This document shows positions 56,534 through 64,000 of a stretch of 64,000 nucleotides of DNA, one piece after another (the first letter of the stretch is position 1; each line of letters starts with the position of its first letter). Below the pieces are notes generated by a model. It was not told where the DNA came from. It saw only the letters and a list, made by a program, of their open reading frames with translations, and ran no database searches. The stretch comes from Gliomastix tumulicola (Eukaryota; Ascomycota; Sordariomycetes; Hypocreales; Bionectriaceae), in the NCBI GenBank assembly GCA_001599755.1, contig BCHX01000001.1, positions 6,386,001-6,450,000 of the forward strand, given 5' to 3'. The translations under genes and the position numbers were made by a program.

Positions 56534-57226
56534 AGGGATCGCCAGAATGCAGAGTGGACAAAGTGCAAGGGTTGAACGGAAGGAGGATCATAAAGGAAGG
56601 CCGGTTGGCCTCGGAGGGGACGAAGAAGGACACATTAGTCAATAGTCGTTTCTTGGATACACACAAATGACCAACACTGTACAATTGCCAAAACGGATGT
56701 CACTATGCAGCAGCAAAACTTGGCTGGCCTGCATCTATTACAACAGCCGGGCATTTCTTGGTTCCTGCAAGACGTTCAAGTGAGCGTTTCTAGTGCCTTA
56801 GCATGTGACAACGGTGCCTGAAGCCAAACAGGGGGCGCTGTGCCACTAAGTCCTACTAACTATACCGCCCTGAACGACCTTATTTTAGGCGTGGCAAACG
56901 GCGCTGCACACTTGTACCGTCTGATAACGTCCGACCCACCGGCTTTTCTTCCCCTGGTCAAACCCCTTTTCTGTACCCCAATTCAGGCCCCCACTTTCTC
57001 CTTACTCGTGGCCATGAAGAATTTCCTGACGCAACCTGCTCGTCAAGGCAAGCTCCAAATGCCGACACGCGACATGACAGGGGCCCATTCTGCCGGTTCC
57101 AGCGTCAGTTCATCGTCTTCTCCTTCCCTCCATAATAAATAATATCTCAGTCCGGCCTCCGATCTAGGGCAATCCGGTCCGAATGAAGGCTCAGGGAGCC
57201 TCTCAGCCCACGCATCCGCCGTCATC
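56534..57226. other. Intergenic before GT31-like gene
   Basis: About 690 bp. A 100-codon frame at 56840-57142 has no family resemblance. No other feature. Confidence 0.35.
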
Positions 57227-58726
57227 ATGCGGACTCTAAGGAGACTGATAGCGGTCACCGTGGCCGCCCTCCTCACAATAGCCATATGTGGCACCCTGCT
57301 GAACAGGCTAAGCTCGGGCTTGACGTTTGGAGGAGTCAGGCACTCGGTCACGTTCGATGCCGCTCATCTCGAGGAGATCAGGCGACGGTATGGCATCGAG
57401 GGCCAGTTCGACTACTACAGTCGGGTCGTCAGCTTTCGGCGGAGTGAAGGCCTGGGGCGGAAGCGCATGACCAAACTTCCCCAGACATTGCTGGACGCCG
57501 AGATGACGCCAGCCGATGTGACCAGGCTGAAAAACGGAGGCGTTCTCGACGCCGGCAGCTCGGAGCCTCTGCAGGTCGAGGTCCCCCTTTCGGGTCTTGC
57601 GTCCACCGCCAGAGCCTCACAGTTCATCTTCGGCATATCAACCACCTTTGAACGGCTGCAGAGCGCGCCCACGGAGGTAATAGGCGACTGGAAATACTGG
57701 CTGACGGATGGCCATGGTGTGAGCAACGGCGCCAAGCTGTTTCTCTCACTCTACGAGGCCACCGAGGCCGAGCTCCAGAGCGCTCGTGCGGTCCTGCTGA
57801 AGGCTGGTATCGACGCCGTCGTCGAGGGCTCGGAGGACCGGGACATGCCAGTTCGGTACATCAACCTCGTCCCGCGGCTATACCGCCAGGTGAACTCCCA
57901 GGAGACGAAATGGCTGGTACTATGCGACGACGACACGTTCTTCCCGAGCATGCATGGCCTGGCGGAAAGGTTCGGCGAGTTTGATCACACAAAGGAGCTC
58001 TACATCGGCACGCTCTCAGAGGATGTCGGGGCCGTTGAGCGCCACGGCTCACAGGCCTTTGGCGGAGCCGGCGTCTTCCTATCACTGCCCATGGCCAGGA
58101 GGATCACAGATTCTATCGGCAGCTGTGCATCCATGGAGAAGGTCGAGGAGGCAGGGTGGCAGGGCGACAAGCTGCTCCGCAACTGCATATACGAGCACAG
58201 CAACTCGCGCCTCGTCATGCTACCGGAACTCTGGCAGCTCGACTTCCGCGGCGACCCGTCCGGGTTCTACGAATGGGGTCACAAGCCGCTCTCATTGCAC
58301 CACTATCGCGGGGGCGGGTGGCACGAGGCCCGGCCTCTGCAGTTCAGCCAGATCGCCTATACGTGCGGCGAGGACTGCATCCTGCAGCGGTTCCAGACCG
58401 CCGACCACTTTATCTTTTCAAGCTACTCGATTGCCTATTACCCGCTGGGCATCACGTTTGAGACAAGCCAGGTAGAGCGGACCTTCGAGGCGTTGTGGGA
58501 AACGAGCTGGAACTTCGACTACACGTTCGGTCCGCAGCGGCCACCACTCAAGGAGGGCGGGCAGAAGATCTCATGGGAGATCCAAGACTCCGAGGTACGA
58601 CCGGATGGCTCAGTGTTGCAGACATATCTGAGAAAAAAGGACAACCTTCGCTGGACGACACCAGGCAAGCAGCAGAGAGGTGACCGCGACAGCGTGATTG
58701 AGCTGGTCTGGGTGCCTACACCCTAG
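57227..58726 (+). CDS. Fringe-like glycosyltransferase (GT31/DUF604)
   Basis: A single exon of 499 residues. A hydrophobic segment (about 7-26: AVTVAALLTIAICGTLL) suggests a type II Golgi anchor. The fringe-like core has WKYWLTDGHGVSNGAKL, then the metal-binding DDD in WLVLCDDDTFFPS near residue 234, LYIGTLSEDVGAVERHGSQAFGGAGVFLS, and GDKLLRNCIY, as in fungal DUF604/GT31 proteins. A long C-terminal extension (about 350-499) is typical of the fungal group. It probably transfers sugars to secreted or wall glycoproteins. It has no intron and is convergent with the surface protein gene at 58906. Confidence 0.9.
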   Translation: MRTLRRLIAVTVAALLTIAICGTLLNRLSSGLTFGGVRHSVTFDAAHLEEIRRRYGIEGQFDYYSRVVSFRRSEGLGRKRMTKLPQTLLDAEMTPADVTRLKNGGVLDAGSSEPLQVEVPLSGLASTARASQFIFGISTTFERLQSAPTEVIGDWKYWLTDGHGVSNGAKLFLSLYEATEAELQSARAVLLKAGIDAVVEGSEDRDMPVRYINLVPRLYRQVNSQETKWLVLCDDDTFFPSMHGLAERFGEFDHTKELYIGTLSEDVGAVERHGSQAFGGAGVFLSLPMARRITDSIGSCASMEKVEEAGWQGDKLLRNCIYEHSNSRLVMLPELWQLDFRGDPSGFYEWGHKPLSLHHYRGGGWHEARPLQFSQIAYTCGEDCILQRFQTADHFIFSSYSIAYYPLGITFETSQVERTFEALWETSWNFDYTFGPQRPPLKEGGQKISWEIQDSEVRPDGSVLQTYLRKKDNLRWTTPGKQQRGDRDSVIELVWVPTP

Positions 58727-58905
58727 ACTCGAGTATTCATGCCATGCAGAGGCGTGCACATGTCAAGGATGTGAGCCCTCATGCTTCACCCATGTCGGTC
58801 CTCGTGCCTGGATCATTATGTATATCATTGTAAATCATTATCTAGACGGCCGGACGTGTCCAAAAAACTTAACCGAACACATTGCTCTCGGCCACGCACT
58901 TCAAG

Positions 58906-59781
58906 CTATCCAAGTTCTGCCCTCGGCCTATGATCGTAGGTTCCCAGCTCCGACACCGGTTGCTGGGGTGCATTCATGTACGAGGGCGTCGTTTTCGGCT
59001 CGTTGGCGAAAGCAGGCCCGACGTTGCTGCCCGTGTAGTCCGTCCCTTGCAGCTCTGCCAGCTGCTGCTTCTTTGATCGGTATTTGAGCAGAAGCCAGAT
59101 GGCGGCCAAGATAGCCAGACCGGCTACTCCCGCGCCGGCGCCGATGCCCGCTTTAGCCCCCGTGGAAAGGTCGCTTCCACCTGAACTCTGGCTGTCCTGG
59201 GAATCACCGCTATTCGTCGATCGCGAATTGTCGCCCGTGGTGGTCAGCGACGAAGAGGTCTCCGATGAGGTCGAAGAGGTCGAGGATGTACTAGATGTTG
59301 TTGTGGTCGTCGTCGTCGTCGTATCCTCCTCCGAGATGAAAAAGAAGCCCGACGATTGCTGGCTATTAGATGTGTTCCCCTGCGCAGAAGGACCGCCCTC
59401 AAAGAGCCAGAGGAAGAACTTGTCGGAAATATCCAGGTCCAGGCTGTAGCTCTGCACGACCCAGTCGAACTCGTTGTCAGGCCCGTTCGTAGTTTCTACA
59501 CTCCCAGAATTAAAATCATTAGTTTCCATCCAGCACCCAGCAGCATACATGTAAGTCGTGGTGATGGAGGACGCACGGAACAGAATGGGCCCTAGATTCC
59601 CAGCGCCGTCCAACTGCTGCCAAAGAGCGATTGTGTACTCCGTGAAGGTCGTCCTATAGCGGATTTTCTGCACATCGCCGGCCTTCCAATGGGGGTACGG
59701 CGGCGGCCCGGGCACGAAGAACTCGCTCCTGGCGCTGGCCAAGGGCAGCACCAGCAAGAGCCAACGGACTGCGCCCAACAT
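58906..59781 (-). CDS. Ser/Thr-rich single-pass cell-surface protein
   Basis: A 291-residue frame: signal peptide (MLGAVRWLLLVLPLASARS), a folded N-terminal part to about residue 150 with WKAGDVQKIRYRTTFTEYTIALW, a Thr/Ser-rich stem (TTTTTTTTTSSTSSTSST-like, about 155-200), a transmembrane helix (GAGVAGLAILAAIWLLL), and a cytosolic tail with KYRSKKQQ. This layout is like fungal wall sensors or mucin-like proteins, but no WSC domain is seen. The start ATG at 59781 is chosen because it gives the signal peptide; the longer frame to 59937 does not. It is convergent with the GT31-like gene, 180 bp apart. Confidence 0.82.
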   Translation of the reverse strand: MLGAVRWLLLVLPLASARSEFFVPGPPPYPHWKAGDVQKIRYRTTFTEYTIALWQQLDGAGNLGPILFRASSITTTYMYAAGCWMETNDFNSGSVETTNGPDNEFDWVVQSYSLDLDISDKFFLWLFEGGPSAQGNTSNSQQSSGFFFISEEDTTTTTTTTTSSTSSTSSTSSETSSSLTTTGDNSRSTNSGDSQDSQSSGGSDLSTGAKAGIGAGAGVAGLAILAAIWLLLKYRSKKQQLAELQGTDYTGSNVGPAFANEPKTTPSYMNAPQQPVSELGTYDHRPRAELG

Positions 59782-61424
59782 GACTTCGACGCGCCGCGAT
59801 GGAGGCGTGATCACTGCGTGTGTGTGTGTGTGTGTGTGTGTGATGCTATTCACCGTCTCGGGGGCCAAACTGGAGTGGCAGGATGAACAAAATAAAAAGC
59901 CCATTATATTAAGGCGAGCAGGGCGTTGGTGAACCACCCCCCATGTTCCCTTCAGCTACGACGGGACGAATCGACATGCAGGCTGCGCCATCGCGCTTAG
60001 GCAAGGCGTTTAGGCCTGTTTTTTCATCAACCCCTGTCAGTAGCCCCCTATCATTCTCGTCCCGTGAGGCAAGCCGGCACGACTTTGTTGGGGACTTAAT
60101 TGAGATGTGCGGATAGCTCCCCTACGCCAGCCAATCAGGCGGTGGGTGCGACAGGCCATTTTCACCACATCCCGAGGCCACGCCGCAGTCGCGCAGGAGA
60201 GATGATGTAAAGCGCTGCTGACAGGGTGGGTTCGGTCAGCAAGCATGGTATTGAAATAATCTTGTGTTCGCCATTCTCTTTGGTCACCTCTCCCACGCCT
60301 TGGATATATGAAACGCGCTGGAACGGTTCTGAAGCTCGCAATCAAGCCGCGACTGGGAAGGATCTCACCGCCCAACCCAGACTTCAGAATGGTAGTGAAT
60401 GTAAAGTTCGCGGCGTCACTAAGCAGGGGGCTCGTCTCGGTGCTGTTATCACGATGAGCTCGTCTTCACGCAGTCGAGCAACCGAATCCACTGATGCAGC
60501 ATCTTCCCCTCGACGTAAGAGGCATCCAAGGCTAGCCTCGACAACCTCTTCGAACGGCATTTCACTTGAACATTTATCATTTCCCCGCTTTTGCTTCACA
60601 GCGTCCTTGATGTCATAGATAGAAGAGGAATGAATATGATGAATGTCTTTTGACACCAAAGAGACCGGAATAGTTCGTGGGCAGCTTAGGCTACGCCATG
60701 GACCAGCAGGCGCGCGAAGGTCTCCCGTTTCGGCCGAGTGCTTAGGGATTATCCCACGTTTCAGGTGTGTCCCGGGCCAGGCGGGCATGGTGGCACGGCA
60801 CTCAGTGGCGCTGGAAGATGTCCACGGGTGTATTAGCCGCGCTGAGAGAGGCAATCATAGCATCCTGGGTAAAGCGACTTCTGCTAACACGTCGGTGCGA
60901 CTCTATGGCATCTTGCAGCTTGATTACGAGGAAATCAGTAGGACAGGCTCATTGCGAAAGACCTGCGCATGAAGGCTGCAAATGAATTCCATCGATTTTG
61001 ACCTGAAATAACAGGTGGAGAGTAGTTGTAGGGAATAGGCAAGTATCAACGATTAGGTCTGCCGACGGATCCATGACAGCACAAGGGGCATAGTGAGAGG
61101 AGACACAACAGGTAAGGAAACGCATATTGACTGCATAATTATCTCCAACGAACAGTCTATACATTCATCATCAGAGTAGGATATAGACAGCAGCCCTCAG
61201 GATGTTTACAGGGGATCGTGATACGCGATTTAGAGAGTCAAGGTCCCGTCGTAGTTCATTTGGTGTAGGGTAGGAAGACCCACATCGAACAACCAATCGA
61301 GCGACGACAAGATTTCTCACGACAACCTTCAACAAACCTCCATCCACCACACACCATCCAACGACGACTCCCATTCCCATCCTGACACCCATTGGAAGGC
61401 GAAGTCGGCACATACCCAGCAACC
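59782..61424. other. Intergenic, no supported gene
   Basis: About 1.6 kb with a dinucleotide repeat near 59818 and only weak frames (60384-60854 on the minus strand and others). No RNA gene. The downstream 200 bp form the bL34m promoter. Confidence 0.4.
59818..59842. repeat. (GT)12 microsatellite
   Basis: Twenty-five bases of perfect GT repeat, 37 bp upstream of the start codon of the surface-protein gene (in its leader). Confidence 0.95.
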
Positions 61425-61867
61425 ATGAACGCCGCAACGCGCTCAGCCCTCCGCGCCCTGCGCACCACCGCCCTCAAGCCAACCACACGGTACACACACC
61501 CCCCCTTCCCTCCCAGCTTCAATCTCGCCAAACTGACACACGCCTCTCCTCTAGAACAATCACAACCCTCACAACGCCCCTCCGCCCCGGCCTCTCCTTC
61601 CGCCCGAACACCACATCCTTCGTACCGAGCCCGACGACGACGACGACAATGACAGCAGACGTCGTCCCCCGCGACGCCATCACCTCCCACCCGGCCCTCG
61701 CCGGCGCCGCGACGCAGATCCGCTGCGGCCCGCGCAACACGATGAACGGGCACACGCGCCTCGTGCAGAAGCGGAGGCACGGGTTCCTGGTGCGCAAGCG
61801 CAGCCGGACGGGGCGGAAGATCCTGCTGCGGAGGACGGTGAAGGGGCGGAGGCAGGTTGCGCACTGA
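61425..61867 (+). CDS. mrpl34: Mitochondrial large-subunit ribosomal protein bL34m
   Basis: Two exons, 61425-61489 and 61555-61867, give 125 residues. The last 45 residues, with RHGFLVRKRSRTGRKILLRR and KGRRQVAH, are the bL34 core (MKRTFQPS-like block is replaced by RCGPRNTMNGHTRLVQK, as in fungal mitochondrial forms). The N-terminus is rich in Ala, Thr and Arg without acids and acts as an import leader. The intron interrupts an Arg codon after LKPTT and ends CTCTAG. Confidence 0.92.
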
Positions 61868-62157
61868 GAGCCTCGAAGAGATGGGATGATCTTTCTGGGG
61901 CCAGGGGGGAAGTGTAAGATTGGGGGAGAGGAAGGGATTTTTCGATCGATGTGTACAATTACTGGAATATGGGGGCGAGCTACCACGCAGATGGTATAGA
62001 ACAGACTGCGTTGGGCCGCTGCTTGCGGATATCTGTACAATGGCATACATTACAAGAACACGCGACATCTTATTCTTGTCAGATTACGTGGCGATGGTTG
62101 GATTGACGTGTACACCATTCTTGCTAACTGCTCCGGGAAAGTATCTACGACTGCCTC

Positions 62158-64000
62158 CTAGACAGGCCCGTCCACGCCATCCTCACAGCTCAACTCGTCC
62201 ACCCGACACACAACACTCAAGTCATCGCTCGCACCTCCAATCCACACCCGATACGGGCCGTCCACCTCCGGCACAACCCAGTCCTGCAGCTCCACGTCCC
62301 ACACGCTCACGTCCTTGCGCGTCAGCGTCAACTCGACCGTCTCGCTCTCCCCCGGCGCCAGCTCCGCCGTCTTCTCAAAGTCCCGGAGCTGGATGACGGG
62401 CGTGTCATAGGGAATACCCTCGGGGAAGGACAGATACAGCTGGACGGACGCTTTACCCGCGTACTCGTCGCCCGTGTTGGTGACGACCACGGAGACGGTG
62501 TAGGCCACGTCCCAGAGCGCTGGGTTGCCGCCTAGGGCGCCTCCAGCGCGGGGCGCGGGCTTCTGCACCTCGGAGTAGCCGTCCGGGTAGGCGTCGTACT
62601 CCTTGGCGGCGTCGCTGGCGGCCTTGTCGGCGTCGGACTGGGAGAGCCAGGGGTAGATGTACCTCCAGATGCGGTCGAAGCCCGCGGGCCAGACGGCCTC
62701 GCTCGCCGGCGGGATGGGCTGGGAGTAGTCGAGGATGGGGCCCTTGGCAGGTCGCTCCGGGGGCAGGACGCCGAGCTGCGTGACCTTGGAGATGGAGGCG
62801 TTGCTGTACGAGAAGGATGTGTAGCTCAGACCGTGGCCGAATGCGTATCTGGGCTTGATCTCCTCGGCGTTCAGGTATCGGTAGTCGATGTACAGGCCCT
62901 CGGAGTAGGTGTCCTGCGGCTGGTTGAGGAACGCCGAGTCGATGAGCTTGGTGACACTCTCAGGCATGTCATCCTCCTTGTATGTGATCGAGTACGGGAG
63001 GTGACCGCTGGGGGAGACATCACCGTACAGAACGCTGGTCAGGGTCTCGCCGGCCTCCTGACCAGGCATGTGTTGGAATAGCACAGCCTTGACCGACGGC
63101 AGGTCGTGCCATTCTTCCAGGACGAGCGGTCCGACAGTCTGGGCAATGACAATAACCGAGCTGTACTTCGCCGCCGCAGCCTTAATCAGGGCATCACCGC
63201 CGTGCCATGCAAATAGCCTGGAGGCATCGCGGTCGCCATGGTTGCCCTCGACAGTGTACGTGTTCTCGCCAGCGTCTGAGGTGATGAAGACGATGGCGAC
63301 ATCCTCCTCAGTCGGGGTACTAACCGAGGGGAAGTTGTCCGTGTTGTAGAACGTCACATCATCAGCCTTCTCCCGCAGAGCGCCGATGGGATCGTCCAGG
63401 TACATGTAGTCGACGGTGCCAGAGCCCCAGCCCTGGCCGAGCGTGCCCTTGTTGCAGTTGCGATCAGTGCAGGCATTCGGCCCATCAGGGTTCGTCTGAG
63501 CTCCCGTGCCGAACACCTTCAGTGGCTGGCTGGCAGAGAGTGGGAGAAGGTTGTCCTCGTTCTTCAGCAGGGTGATGGCGTCTTGGGCCACCGCCCTGGC
63601 AACGAGGTGGTGATCAGCCTGAACCTGCACAAACTCGTTGACAAGGCCCGTGGGCGAGTCCGGCCAAGCAGCAGGATACAGAGGGCCGTAGGCCTCCTTA
63701 CTATTGGTGTCAAAGTTTGTCTTGGGGAAGCCTTCGTCCTGGCCTAGCTGGTACCACGTTGCAACGACACGGGTTGCCATGTCGTTGAGACGCTCCATGG
63801 GGACGGAGCCGTTGAGCGTGGCGCGGCTCAGCTCATACATCCAGAACGAGCTTCCGAAGAGCGGGATCTGCGTGTCGCCCGGCATGTTAAGATCTAGACC
63901 TGCGAGGGCTGAGTTGACGCCGGACATGTGGGAGACCCAGTCTGACATGACGAGGCCCTGGAAGCCCAGCTCGTCTTTGAGGATGCCGTTGATGAGGTAC
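62158..64000 (-). CDS. GH3 beta-glucosidase, C-terminal portion (5' truncated by window edge)
   Basis: About 614 residues of a family GH3 enzyme; the N-terminal part lies beyond 64000. The nucleophile block GFQGLVMSDWVSHMSGV, the PGDTQIPLFG region, ITLLKNEDNLLPL and TVEGNHGDRDASRLFAWHG of the second domain, and a C-terminal fibronectin-III-like domain (PALWDVAYTVSVVVTNTGD, and ELAPGESETVELTLTRKDVSVWD) follow in normal order. Such enzymes cleave cellobiose or other beta-glucosides outside the cell. The stop TAG at 62158-62160 gives a natural end, and no break is visible in the part present. No intron in the visible portion. Confidence 0.95.
   Translation of the reverse strand, partial: YLINGILKDELGFQGLVMSDWVSHMSGVNSALAGLDLNMPGDTQIPLFGSSFWMYELSRATLNGSVPMERLNDMATRVVATWYQLGQDEGFPKTNFDTNSKEAYGPLYPAAWPDSPTGLVNEFVQVQADHHLVARAVAQDAITLLKNEDNLLPLSASQPLKVFGTGAQTNPDGPNACTDRNCNKGTLGQGWGSGTVDYMYLDDPIGALREKADDVTFYNTDNFPSVSTPTEEDVAIVFITSDAGENTYTVEGNHGDRDASRLFAWHGGDALIKAAAAKYSSVIVIAQTVGPLVLEEWHDLPSVKAVLFQHMPGQEAGETLTSVLYGDVSPSGHLPYSITYKEDDMPESVTKLIDSAFLNQPQDTYSEGLYIDYRYLNAEEIKPRYAFGHGLSYTSFSYSNASISKVTQLGVLPPERPAKGPILDYSQPIPPASEAVWPAGFDRIWRYIYPWLSQSDADKAASDAAKEYDAYPDGYSEVQKPAPRAGGALGGNPALWDVAYTVSVVVTNTGDEYAGKASVQLYLSFPEGIPYDTPVIQLRDFEKTAELAPGESETVELTLTRKDVSVWDVELQDWVVPEVDGPYRVWIGGASDDLSVVCRVDELSCEDGVDGPV

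Noticed and set aside
56840..57142. 100-codon ORF upstream of the GT31-like gene
   Set aside because: No similarity or splice support; composition typical of intergenic sequence.
60384..60854. 156-codon minus-strand ORF
   Set aside because: Overlapped by plus-strand frames, no domain or signal peptide, arginine-rich only because of composition.

Overview
The window reads as chromosomal DNA of a filamentous ascomycete (Pezizomycotina, most likely Sordariomycetes). The evidence is short 50-90 bp spliceosomal introns with CTAAC/CTGAC-like branch points in most genes, a dispersed Neurospora-type 5S rRNA gene with its own upstream TATA box, GC-rich third codon positions, and several fungus-only families (HET, PigL_N/ankyrin, DUF7580, C2H2-like/kinase proteins). 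There is no sign of prokaryotic, viral or organellar origin. About 29 protein genes, one 5S gene and several relics can be supported. Two genes run off the edges: the small SAP/LEM-like gene on the left and a GH3 beta-glucosidase on the right.

Layout. 1-6 kb holds housekeeping genes (eL38, mevalonate kinase ERG12) separated by a 3 kb gene-free stretch. 6.8-24 kb is accessory in character: a HET-domain gene with a zinc-finger-like head, a PigL_N/ankyrin gene, two small orphans, two tandem SRPK-like kinases, a large orphan membrane protein, decayed coding sequence, a 5S rRNA gene and a 5S relic. 24.4-33 kb is a dense housekeeping block: haloacid dehalogenase-like protein, CaaX prenyltransferase alpha subunit, an Mtr2/NTF2-like mRNA export factor, mitochondrial MetRS, NAT9-like acetyltransferase and a GrpB-family protein. 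33.5-53.7 kb is a second accessory block: another PigL_N/ankyrin gene, a relic of the GrpB gene, a divergent pair (C2H2-like plus degenerate kinase protein opposite a DUF7580-purine nucleoside phosphorylase protein), a conserved orphan, and an about 2,280-residue fusion of a ZNFX1-like SF1 helicase, an NFX1-type finger region and three CbxX/CfqX AAA+ domains that carries one frameshift. 54-64 kb has cell-surface and secretory genes (GT25 and GT31-like glycosyltransferases, a Ser/Thr-rich single-pass protein, a possible small secreted protein), mitochondrial bL34 and the GH3 enzyme.

How they may work together. The two accessory blocks contain building blocks known from fungal allorecognition and NLR-like immunity: HET, Helo-like N-termini, ankyrin repeats, PNP_UDP domains and kinases. 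Their concentration here, and especially the divergent pseudokinase/PNP pair sharing a 330 bp promoter, is the best candidate for an undescribed system. ERG12 (isoprenoid supply) and the prenyltransferase alpha subunit (isoprenoid use) are pathway relatives but not adjacent. Gene models were assembled by hand from splice signals and frame continuity; every spliced model closes in frame except the helicase.
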